Source of the DNA: Bordetella parapertussis
Lineage (GTDB): Bacteria > Pseudomonadota > Gammaproteobacteria > Burkholderiales > Burkholderiaceae_B
Direction of reading: 5' to 3'
NCBI GenBank assembly: GCA_943331855.1
Contig: CALQNE010000162.1
Coordinates: 1 to 7,965, forward strand
Length of the DNA stretch: 7,965 nucleotides
Shown piece by piece: positions 1-6,151 of the stretch. Under the pieces are notes generated by a model. That model was not told the DNA's origin. It worked only from the letters and a program-made list of their open reading frames with translations, and searched no databases. Every line of letters starts with the position of its first letter. Position 1 is the stretch's first letter. Made by a program: the position numbers and the translations under genes.

Positions 1-1
1 C

Positions 2-2560
2 ATCGAGCGCCAACACCTGATCGGCCCAGAAGCGATAGCCGCTGCCGTCCTCAGCATGCAGTCCAGTTGTATTGGCCATACAGAACATGAAGATCACAGC
101 GCGCGCCCGATTTGGGTTGCGCAGCGTGAACGCCGGGTGTGCCATCAAGGTTTCAACCGCGGCGACATCCGTCTGGGGAGATGAGGCCTGCACGCTAAAC
201 CATTTGTCTACGACTAACGCATCATGCTGCCAAGTTTCATAAAAACGTGTCACGATTTCAGAGGACTGTGCCAGCGGCGCTTCGTGCACAATCGAGGTAA
301 ACGCGGCCAGGCGGTCTGTCATATTTGTGGCGTCGTTGAACTGCAGTAAAGCCTGTGTGATGCCGTTGCGCGCAGAGGCATCTGCCAAGGGTTCTGCGCC
401 AGCGATTAAGTACGAGAGCGCCAGATTTTTTAAGGCGCGTCGTCCGGCAGGTAAAGGTGCGGGTGAATAAGCGCCTGATGTTGCTTGAGTTTCATAGATG
501 GTTTGTAGCGTTGCACGGCATGCTTTACCGAGCGCTCGACGCAAGGCTCGTCTTGCAACTGAAATCGCGAGCGGATCCATCGGCGTCATCCGTTCGATTA
601 AGGTTTTTTCAGTAGGTAAGGCGAGGGCGCGCGCACGAAAGCCAGCGTCAAGCGCTGGGTCAATGAGTGTGGCAGCCCAGGCTTTCAAAACAATCGTATC
701 GACCTCTCCTGGATTTCCTGTCTGGCGATAGCTTTGAGCCATTTTGAAAATTTGTCGTGAGGCAAGTTCCTGGCCTGACTCCCAACGGACAAACGCGTTG
801 GTGTCGTGGGCGCTGAGCAAAGCCAACTCTTGATCTTGATACGTGTAGTCGATCGTTATAGGCGCCGAGAAGTCACGCAACAAGGAGGGGATCGGTTTCG
901 ATGACACGCCGGTGAATGTCCAAGACTGGCTTTCCTGTGTGAGCTCGAGCAATGCTTGCTGTGAGGTGTGCCCGTCAAGCGTAAAGGGCAACGCTTGGCC
1001 TTGCGCGTCAATGAGCCCAATCTTGATTGGGATATGAAAAGGTAATTTTTTAAGAAGTGTTTTTTTCTCAACCCCCACTGGTGCGCACGTTTGGGTGAGC
1101 GTCAGGGTGCACTGTTGCAGCTGTTCATTAAACGCCAGCGAAACCGCAACTTTCGGTGTTCCGGCCTGAGAGTACCAACGCCTAAAAGTCGCGAGACTTA
1201 ATTGAGGGTCGTTTTTATGCTGCTGATAGGCCCATTGCATGGCATCAACAAAGTCGTCACACGTGACGGCCTGACCATCGTGGCGTCGAAAGTATTCATC
1301 CATTCCGGCGCGAAAGGCCTGTTCGCCGAGCAACGTGTGCATCATTCGAATGACTTCAGCGCCTTTTTCATAGACGGTCGACGTATAAAAGTTACCAATC
1401 TCCTGGTAGCTTTCAGGGCGAATCGGATGCGCCATCGGGCCATTATCTTCAGGAAATTGAGCTGCCCGCAAGCCCACGACATCGTCAATGCGTTTGATCG
1501 CGCGCGCGCTTGCCGCCTCACGGGTGCTGAGCCCTTGCGCCATCATGTCGGCCGTAAACTCTTGATCCCTGAAAACCGTTAAGCCTTCTTTCAAACTCAA
1601 TTGAAACCAATCGCGGCAAGTGACGCGATTGCCCGTCCAGTTATGAAAGTATTCATGACCGATCACAGCCTCAATGGCCTGGTAATTTGCATCGGTTGCA
1701 GTGTTTGGGTCGGCCAGCACGTAGGCAGCGTTAAAGACGTTTAAGCCTTTGTTCTCCATCGCTCCCATATTGAAATCGCGCGCGGCCACAATCATGAAGC
1801 GGTCTAGATCAAGCTCTAGCCCAAAGCGCACTTCATCCCAGCGCAAGGAGCGTTCAAGCGATTCGATCGCCCAGCTAGTTTGCGCTTCGGTACCCGGGTC
1901 ACTATAAACTTGAAGTAAGACCTCACGTCCGCTGGCTGTTTGACTGCGCTGCTCGCGGCAGGCAAAGTCGCCCGCCACCAAGGCAAAAAGATAGCAAGGC
2001 TTAGCAAACGGATCGTGCCATTTGGCCTCGTGGCGGCCTGCATCAAGTTGTTGCGTAGACAATAGATTGCCGTTTGACAACAAAAGGGGGTATTGCGCTT
2101 GGCTTGCCCGCAAGGTGACTTCGTAGATTGACATCACGTCGGGGCGGTCAGCAAACCAGCAGATTTTTCTAAAACCTTGTGCTTCGCATTGTGTAAAGAG
2201 GCTCGCGCCTGAAACATAGAGGCCGGCCATGCTGGTGTTGTCGGCGGGCGAGCAGGTGCTTTTCAACAAGAGCACGGCCTGCGCTGGCATTTGGTGGATG
2301 GTGAGTGTTGATTCAGAGAGCGTGTACTGCTGGTCGTTTAACAAGACCCCGTTCAGATGCGCGCTGAGCAAAGTCAGGCCTTGGCCGTCTAGCACTAAGT
2401 CGGCTGAACTAGGCACATCGGTGCGACGAATAACGGTCAGTTCGGCGCTGACGGTGGTGCAATCGGGTTCAAGATCAAATTCAAGCGAAATCTTAGGAAT
2501 TAAAAAGGCGTAGGGTTGGTAATCTTGCCGGTGGATAGTGGTTCCGGTGTCAGTGCGCAT
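2..2560 (-). CDS. pepN: Aminopeptidase N (M1 family zinc metallopeptidase), C-terminus cut by the window edge
   Basis: Cytosolic M1 aminopeptidase that removes N-terminal residues from peptides in the last steps of protein turnover. The frame is open for 853 codons from ATG at 2560 to the window edge; I checked it at several anchors and found no frameshift. Visible landmarks are the substrate-binding GAMEN motif (residues 266-270), the zinc site HEYFH (302-306) with third ligand E325 in LKEGLTVF, and the transition-state tyrosine Y397 in VYEKGAEV. The helical C-terminal half carries the PepN-typical NNMTD-like, DKWF, NPNR and HAEDGSGY stretches. By comparison with E. coli PepN (870 residues, from memory) about 50 residues are missing at the C-terminus. 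About 11 extra residues lie between E325 and Y397 relative to E. coli. The start is supported by GGAAG at 2569-2573, 8 bases upstream. It is transcribed away from the dioxygenase gene. The identification is firm. Confidence 0.97.
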   Translation of the reverse strand, partial: MRTDTGTTIHRQDYQPYAFLIPKISLEFDLEPDCTTVSAELTVIRRTDVPSSADLVLDGQGLTLLSAHLNGVLLNDQQYTLSESTLTIHQMPAQAVLLLKSTCSPADNTSMAGLYVSGASLFTQCEAQGFRKICWFADRPDVMSIYEVTLRASQAQYPLLLSNGNLLSTQQLDAGRHEAKWHDPFAKPCYLFALVAGDFACREQRSQTASGREVLLQVYSDPGTEAQTSWAIESLERSLRWDEVRFGLELDLDRFMIVAARDFNMGAMENKGLNVFNAAYVLADPNTATDANYQAIEAVIGHEYFHNWTGNRVTCRDWFQLSLKEGLTVFRDQEFTADMMAQGLSTREAASARAIKRIDDVVGLRAAQFPEDNGPMAHPIRPESYQEIGNFYTSTVYEKGAEVIRMMHTLLGEQAFRAGMDEYFRRHDGQAVTCDDFVDAMQWAYQQHKNDPQLSLATFRRWYSQAGTPKVAVSLAFNEQLQQCTLTLTQTCAPVGVEKKTLLKKLPFHIPIKIGLIDAQGQALPFTLDGHTSQQALLELTQESQSWTFTGVSSKPIPSLLRDFSAPITIDYTYQDQELALLSAHDTNAFVRWESGQELASRQIFKMAQSYRQTGNPGEVDTIVLKAWAATLIDPALDAGFRARALALPTEKTLIERMTPMDPLAISVARRALRRALGKACRATLQTIYETQATSGAYSPAPLPAGRRALKNLALSYLIAGAEPLADASARNGITQALLQFNDATNMTDRLAAFTSIVHEAPLAQSSEIVTRFYETWQHDALVVDKWFSVQASSPQTDVAAVETLMAHPAFTLRNPNRARAVIFMFCMANTTGLHAEDGSGYRFWADQVLALD

Positions 2561-2568
2561 AAAACGGG

Positions 2569-2573
2569 CTTCC
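2569..2573 (-). promoter_or_regulatory. Ribosome binding site of pepN
   Basis: Read on the minus strand this is GGAAG, 8 bases before the ATG at 2560. It decides the pepN start, since the conserved N-terminal beta domain begins directly downstream. Confidence 0.6.
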
Positions 2574-2615
2574 AAATCTGGCTAACGTGCTTACTGGTTT
2601 AAGGCTGTGAAGGCC

Positions 2616-2621
2616 ATTGTA
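2616..2621 (-). promoter_or_regulatory. Candidate -10 element for pepN
   Basis: Read on the minus strand this is TACAAT, five of six matches to TATAAT. It would start transcription near 2609 and give a leader of about 50 bases. No good -35 hexamer lies at the expected distance, so this is tentative. Confidence 0.25.
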
Positions 2622-2655
2622 GGGGTGTCTCGCAGAAAAAAACCTAAATCTGCCC

Positions 2656-2661
2656 TATGAT
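2656..2661 (+). promoter_or_regulatory. Candidate -10 element for the TauD-family gene
   Basis: TATGAT, five of six matches to TATAAT, lies about 50 bases before the dioxygenase start. The matching -35 position is poor (CAGAAA at 17-bp spacing). The 149-base gap between the two divergent genes otherwise shows no clear operator or riboswitch. Confidence 0.25.
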
Positions 2662-2709
2662 AGACGCCTAAATGGTGGCTTAACTTGAATAAATCCGTGA
2701 GACATTAAC

Positions 2710-3543
2710 ATGACACAACTTGAAGTGCGTCCGTTATCAAGGGCTGTCGGTGCAGAGATCTTGGGCATTAACCTGCTCGAGTCTGTCAGCGAGGCGCAGA
2801 TCGCAGAAATCCGTAAGATTTGGCTTGAGCACGGTGTTGTGTTTTTTCGTGAACAGCCCCTTGAGCCTCAGGCTTTTCAAGCGTTCGCACAGCGCTTTGG
2901 CGAGATTATTGAATACCCATTTGTTAAAGGTTTGCCCGGTTTTCCATTGATCGTGCCGGTGTTAAAACTGCCCCATGAAAAACATAATTTTGGCGGAGTT
3001 TGGCACACCGATACCACTTACTTGCAAGAGCCGCCGATGGCGACCATGCTGATCGCCCGCGAATTGCCGCCGGTGGGTGGTGACACCTTGTTTGCCAGCA
3101 ATTACGCTGCCTTCGAAGGGCTTTCGCCAGCTTTGCAACAAACGTTACGCAGCTTAACGGCCGTAAACTCTTCTGCCAAAGCCGCCGTGACCCATTCGCG
3201 TGAAGATCGGGTGGCGGATTCGGCAACCGACAAGGGGCGCTCTGAGCTTAATTCTGAGCATCCAGTGGTACGCACCCATCCTGAAACAGGTCGCGAAGCG
3301 CTGTACATCAATCCTGGTCACACGTTGCGTTTTGTGGGCTGGACTGAAGAAGAAAGCGCACCACTTTTAAACTATTTGTTTGAACAACAGGTGCGGCCGG
3401 AATATACCTGTCGATTTGTTTGGCGCCCAGGTTCTATCGCACTTTGGGATAATCGGTGTGTGTTGCATAACCCAATTAATGATTATCACGGCTATAAACG
3501 CTTACTGCATCGCATCACGCTTAAGGGTGATAAGCCAGTATAA
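2710..3543 (+). CDS. TauD/TfdA-family Fe(II)/2-oxoglutarate-dependent dioxygenase
   Basis: Cytosolic non-heme iron oxygenase. The family hydroxylates a substrate (taurine, other sulfonates, phenoxyacetates, sulfate esters) while decarboxylating 2-oxoglutarate, often releasing sulfite or an aldehyde. At 277 residues it is close to E. coli TauD in length. The iron triad is visible: H99 and D101 in VWHTD, and H253 in the WDNRCVLH segment. T126 in GGDTLF and R268 in LLHRIT match the TauD residues that hold 2-oxoglutarate. The taurine contacts of TauD (H70, Y73, N95, from memory) do not appear conserved by eye, so taurine is not a safe substrate call. The start is ATG 2710 with a weak GTGAG at 2697-2701. 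A hairpin and a Bug-family binding protein gene follow. The family is certain; the substrate is unknown, and other sulfonates or carboxylic acids are possible. Confidence 0.92.
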   Translation: MTQLEVRPLSRAVGAEILGINLLESVSEAQIAEIRKIWLEHGVVFFREQPLEPQAFQAFAQRFGEIIEYPFVKGLPGFPLIVPVLKLPHEKHNFGGVWHTDTTYLQEPPMATMLIARELPPVGGDTLFASNYAAFEGLSPALQQTLRSLTAVNSSAKAAVTHSREDRVADSATDKGRSELNSEHPVVRTHPETGREALYINPGHTLRFVGWTEEESAPLLNYLFEQQVRPEYTCRFVWRPGSIALWDNRCVLHNPINDYHGYKRLLHRITLKGDKPV

Positions 3544-3550
3544 GTGGCTA

Positions 3551-3578
3551 AAAAATTCGCGAGTAATCGCGAATTTTT
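3551..3578 (+). terminator. Perfect hairpin, probable intrinsic terminator after the dioxygenase gene
   Basis: A 12-bp perfect inverted repeat (arms 3551-3562 and 3567-3578, loop GTAA) starts 7 bases after the dioxygenase stop codon. The right arm ends in five T and the left arm begins with five A, so it could work in both directions. It lies between two genes on the same strand, so it may only weaken read-through into the binding protein gene. Confidence 0.75.
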
Positions 3579-3618
3579 CAGTAATTTGATCATTATTATT
3601 TAAAAATAAATAAAAAAT

Positions 3619-4611
3619 ATGTCTTATTCTTATCAAAAATACCTCAAGCATTTATTTACTCTTTTGGCGGGATTGCTATTTATTAACGCAGCCTATGCTC
3701 AGGTGCCACAGGCCTTAGCTGGCAAGCAAATCAAAGTCATTGTTCCGCAAACTGCTGGGGGTGCTTCAGATGCGATTGCTCGCATCATGGCGCAAGAGCT
3801 TTCTAAACGCTGGGGTATTGCGCTCGTCGTTGAAAACCGACCTGGTGCCGGAGGCAATATCGGTAGCGATACCGTTGCAAAGTCTGTGCCCGACGGAACA
3901 ACTTGGCTCATGAGCTATTCGGGGACGCACGCGATCAACCCTGCGTTATATAAGAACATGCCGTTTGATACGGTTAAAGACTTGGTTCCGCTTGGGTCGC
4001 TGGCCACCTTGCCTTTTGTGTTGGTCGTCACGCCCAGTTTCCCTGCTAATAACATTGCTGAATATGTAACCTATGCCAAAGCAAACCCCGGCAAAATTAA
4101 TATAGCCTCCTCGGGGAATGGTTCGGTGGCACATTTGCTCGACACCATGTTTGATGCGGCGGCAGGTATTCAAACGACTCACGTGCCTTATAAAGGAATC
4201 GCGCCTGCGCTGACCGATGTCATGAGCGGACAAATTCAAGGTACCTTTGCCAGCGCGCCTTCGGTCATGGGGCAGATCAAAAGCGGTGCGGTTAAAACAT
4301 TGGCGGCCTCGGCAACTAAGCGGTCTGAAGCCTTGCCCGATGTGCCCACATTTTTAGAGGCTGGCTATCCGGCTTTGGGGCTAGACTCTTGGTTTGCCTT
4401 TTTTGTGCCAACTGCAACACCGGCGGCCTTGCGCCAGCAAATACACGGTGAAATCAACAAGGTGCTTGCTGACCCTGCGGTAGTTGCTCAGTTTGGCTCA
4501 AAAGGGGCATCGATGATGCCGATGGATTTAGTCGAATTTCAAAAGATCGTTGATAAGGACCTTGAGCAGTGGGGTAAGGCCGTGCGAGATTCTGGTGCAA
4601 AAATCGATTAA
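3619..4611 (+). CDS. Bug/TctC-family periplasmic solute-binding protein
   Basis: Exported binding protein of the tripartite tricarboxylate receptor (Bug) family, which is greatly expanded in Alcaligenaceae and Burkholderiales. Members bind small organic acids, amino acids or related compounds. The 330 residues begin with a signal peptide: a KYLK n-region, a hydrophobic core at about 11-23, and probable cleavage after AYA at residue 27. Family landmarks are VPQTAGGASDAIAR (42-55), VENRPGAGGNIG (71-82), VPYKG (189-193) and LPDVPTFLEAG (239-249). No tctA or tctB membrane gene lies nearby, as is usual for orphan Bug proteins. The ATG at 3619 is the only start that keeps the full signal peptide, yet its leader is A/T-only with no recognisable ribosome binding site. 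The ligand cannot be read from sequence; the neighbouring dioxygenase suggests, weakly, a shared substrate. Confidence 0.93.
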   Translation: MSYSYQKYLKHLFTLLAGLLFINAAYAQVPQALAGKQIKVIVPQTAGGASDAIARIMAQELSKRWGIALVVENRPGAGGNIGSDTVAKSVPDGTTWLMSYSGTHAINPALYKNMPFDTVKDLVPLGSLATLPFVLVVTPSFPANNIAEYVTYAKANPGKINIASSGNGSVAHLLDTMFDAAAGIQTTHVPYKGIAPALTDVMSGQIQGTFASAPSVMGQIKSGAVKTLAASATKRSEALPDVPTFLEAGYPALGLDSWFAFFVPTATPAALRQQIHGEINKVLADPAVVAQFGSKGASMMPMDLVEFQKIVDKDLEQWGKAVRDSGAKID

Positions 4612-4650
4612 TTTAAATTGAAATTAATATTTAAATGTACATAAATTAAA

Positions 4651-4679
4651 AAAATCGACCAATAAAAATGGTCGATTTT
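4651..4679. terminator. Bidirectional intrinsic terminator between convergent genes
   Basis: A 10-bp perfect stem (arms 4651-4660 and 4670-4679, reading AAAATCGACC and its complement) encloses a 9-base A/T loop. On the plus strand TTTTGTTT ends the structure. On the minus strand the stem is followed by a longer T run. It sits between the ends of the binding protein gene and the convergent H-NS-like gene and probably stops both. Confidence 0.85.
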
Positions 4680-4717
4680 GTTTAAAACAAGTACAGCTTT
4701 TTAACTCAATAACTGAA

Positions 4718-5080
4718 CTAGATTAAAAACTGTTGCCTAGGCTGACCATTTTTTTCGGCTTCAACGACCCATAAAGGGGCTTTACCGCGACCAGTCCAGG
4801 TAGCACCACTTGCTGGATGACGATATTTTGGGGCGACGGGTTTTTTCACACCCCCTGTTTTGGCGGCTTTCGCTGGGCGACCTGCTTTCGCTTTCGCTTT
4901 TGAACGACCAAAGGCGCTTGCGATCTCTTCAGGCGAGATGTCAAATTCTTTCATTGTGCGAACGAGGTTGTTGATCACTGGCTTACGGCTTTTTGCCTCT
5001 AGCGCCTGTGCTTGCTTTTGTAGTTTTTCAATTTCTTTGTGAATTTTTGCTTGCTGCGAGGCGTAATTTTGACGGGTCAT
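4718..5080 (-). CDS. H-NS-family nucleoid-associated protein
   Basis: Small DNA-binding protein of 120 residues, the usual betaproteobacterial H-NS-like type. Family members oligomerise along A/T-rich DNA and silence horizontally acquired or regulated genes. The N-terminal part (about 8-45) is rich in K, E, Q and A and looks like a coiled-coil oligomerisation region. A basic linker (about 59-80) contains KAKAGRPAKA, an AT-hook-like GRP. The C-terminal DNA-binding domain has YRHPASGATWTGRGKAPLW (86-104), the family signature, and the protein ends in QFLI. The start ATG at 5080 follows AAAGGTGATC at spacing 5, which matches the 3' portion of the anti-Shine-Dalgarno complement. The upstream region is strongly A/T-rich, so autoregulation is plausible (inference). 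Such proteins usually occur in several copies per genome; which paralogue this is cannot be told. Confidence 0.95.
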   Translation of the reverse strand: MTRQNYASQQAKIHKEIEKLQKQAQALEAKSRKPVINNLVRTMKEFDISPEEIASAFGRSKAKAKAGRPAKAAKTGGVKKPVAPKYRHPASGATWTGRGKAPLWVVEAEKNGQPRQQFLI

Positions 5081-5085
5081 GGATC

Positions 5086-5095
5086 GATCACCTTT
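5086..5095 (-). promoter_or_regulatory. Ribosome binding site of the H-NS-like gene
   Basis: Read on the minus strand this is AAAGGTGATC. The GGTGATC part pairs with the extended 3' end of 16S rRNA, 5 bases before the ATG at 5080. Confidence 0.6.
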
Positions 5096-5120
5096 CTGTA
5101 GATAGTTACTTAAAATGGAT

Positions 5121-5139
5121 AATGTTTATATAAAACATT
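5121..5139. repeat. Inverted repeat in the leader or promoter of the H-NS-like gene
   Basis: AATGTTT and AAACATT arms (7 bp each) flank ATATA. The element lies 41 bases before the H-NS-like start and could be an operator or part of an A/T-rich promoter. No confident -35/-10 pair for this gene was found. Confidence 0.4.
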
Positions 5140-5171
5140 TAATACAATGCTGGGCTTTTGACTTTATTTAT

Positions 5172-5182
5172 ATATATGTTGC
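5172..5182 (+). repeat. Direct repeat ATATATGTTGC, copy 1
   Basis: An 11-base exact repeat whose second copy lies at 5263-5273, with starts 91 bases apart. It sits 2 bases to the left of a palindrome (5185-5195). Confidence 0.45.
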
Positions 5183-5184
5183 CG

Positions 5185-5195
5185 ACTAAGTTAGT
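5185..5195. promoter_or_regulatory. Operator-like palindrome, site 1
   Basis: ACTAA-G-TTAGT is a perfect 5-bp inverted repeat around a central G. A near copy lies at 5243-5253. It falls at about the -35 position relative to a TATACT at 5209-5214. Binding by a regulator is inference. Confidence 0.35.
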
Positions 5196-5228
5196 TTATA
5201 CCTGATTTTATACTTTATTTTCGATTTT

Positions 5229-5234
5229 TATAAT
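5229..5234 (+). promoter_or_regulatory. Candidate -10 element for the amidase-tldD operon
   Basis: An exact TATAAT lies about 95 bases before the amidase ATG. No convincing -35 hexamer is present at 16-18 bp. A second possible -10 (TATACT) is at 5209-5214. One of the palindromes lies just downstream, near the predicted start point. Confidence 0.35.
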
Positions 5235-5242
5235 ATGTGGAA

Positions 5243-5253
5243 ACTACGTTAGT
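5243..5253. promoter_or_regulatory. Operator-like palindrome, site 2
   Basis: ACTACGTTAGT differs by one base from site 1 and keeps four of the five paired positions. It lies close to the transcription start expected from the TATAAT at 5229-5234, a usual place for a repressor site. The site centres are 58 bases apart. Confidence 0.35.
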
Positions 5254-5262
5254 AGCCTGAGC

Positions 5263-5273
5263 ATATATGTTGC
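5263..5273 (+). repeat. Direct repeat ATATATGTTGC, copy 2
   Basis: An exact second copy of the 11-base element at 5172-5182. Here it lies to the right of its palindrome, so the two repeat units bracket the two palindromes. Confidence 0.45.
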
Positions 5274-5327
5274 GGTTCAGGATTAAAGATTAATATCTGC
5301 TTGAGTCAAAGCCAGACTGGAAAATTT

Positions 5328-6143
5328 ATGAAAGAGTCTTTGAAGGTTGCCGCAGTTCAAATGGTGTCGGCGGCGTCATTAAATGAAAACCTGGATGCAG
5401 CGGCACGTTTGATCGCGCAGGCGGCCCAAGAGGGCGCGCAACTTGTTGGTTTACCTGAGTATTTTTGTTTATTTGGGCGTAAAGAAACCGATAAACTAGA
5501 CATTGCAGAGGAACCAGGCTCAGGCCCTATTCAGACTTTTTTATCTGAAACTGCTCGACTGCATCAGATTTGGCTTTCTTGTGGAAGCATGCCGCTCGTT
5601 TCAAAAGATCCTACGCGCGTACTCAATACCCAGTTAATTTTTGATCCAAGCGGTAAACAAATTGCCCGTTACGACAAAATCCATTTATTTGGTTTTACCC
5701 GCGGCACCGAAAGTTACGACGAATCGCGCGGAATTTTGGCGGGTGACACGATTTGTAAAGTAAATACTCCGGTCATTGATTTAGGCCTGTCGATTTGTTA
5801 TGACCTGCGTTTTCCTGAGTTATACCGCGCCTTGGGTCAAGTCGATTTGATTTTGGTGCCCTCAGCGTTTACCTACACGACGGGTAAGGCCCACTGGGAA
5901 ACCCTATTGAGGGCAAGGGCAATTGAAAATCAATGCTACGTTTTAGCCCCTGCACAAGGGGGGACGCACCAGAATGGTCGACGTACCTGGGGTCACTCGA
6001 TTCTGATTGACCCGTGGGGCGAGGTTTTATCGGTTTTACCTGAGCATGAGGGAGTGGTAAGCGGTACGATAGACCCTGCGCGTTTAGCTGAAGTCAGGCA
6101 GTCTTTGCCCGCGCTAGCGCATCGCAAACTCTTCACAAATTAA
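5328..6143 (+). CDS. Nitrilase-superfamily amidase, probable deaminated-glutathione amidase (Nit1-like)
   Basis: Cytosolic carbon-nitrogen hydrolase. The nearest known function is hydrolysis of deaminated glutathione, a transaminase side product, to 2-oxoglutarate and cysteinylglycine. From ATG 5328 the protein has 271 residues. The catalytic triad is visible: E44 in LPEYF, K117 in YDKIHLF and C157 in SICYDLRFPELYR. The segments AHWETLLRARAIENQCYV and GHSILIDPWGEV resemble Nit1 and YbeM more than omega-amidase Nit2, whose corresponding part has SRAVDNQVYV (from memory). Activity as omega-amidase remains possible. An in-frame TTG at 5301 would add nine residues, but it has no ribosome site and the family homology begins right after the ATG; GGAAAA precedes the ATG. 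tldD starts 8 bases after the stop, so the two are probably one transcript. Confidence 0.9.
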   Translation: MKESLKVAAVQMVSAASLNENLDAAARLIAQAAQEGAQLVGLPEYFCLFGRKETDKLDIAEEPGSGPIQTFLSETARLHQIWLSCGSMPLVSKDPTRVLNTQLIFDPSGKQIARYDKIHLFGFTRGTESYDESRGILAGDTICKVNTPVIDLGLSICYDLRFPELYRALGQVDLILVPSAFTYTTGKAHWETLLRARAIENQCYVLAPAQGGTHQNGRRTWGHSILIDPWGEVLSVLPEHEGVVSGTIDPARLAEVRQSLPALAHRKLFTN

Positions 6144-6151
6144 GTTGATTC

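Noticed and set aside
1202..1582. Plus-strand open frame of 126 codons
   Set aside because: It lies wholly inside pepN, antisense to the zinc-site region, and its translation resembles no known family. It is a shadow of the real gene.
2229..2513. Plus-strand open frame of 94 codons
   Set aside because: It is antisense to the N-terminal domain of pepN, with no ribosome site and no recognisable protein features.
3946..4239. Minus-strand open frame of 97 codons
   Set aside because: It is antisense to the middle of the Bug-family gene, whose own frame carries family motifs throughout.
4612..4650. A/T-rich partial palindromes just after the binding protein gene
   Set aside because: Low-complexity A/T sequence pairs easily by chance; only the adjoining 10-bp stem with a GC core is convincing.
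5158..5163. TTGACT as a -35 box on the plus strand
   Set aside because: It matches the consensus well, but no -10-like hexamer lies 16-18 bases downstream (that position reads GCCGAC).
5301..5327. TTG start that would lengthen the amidase by nine residues
   Set aside because: No ribosome site at a fitting distance, and the added residues lie outside the conserved fold. ATG 5328 is preferred, although the longer form is not excluded.
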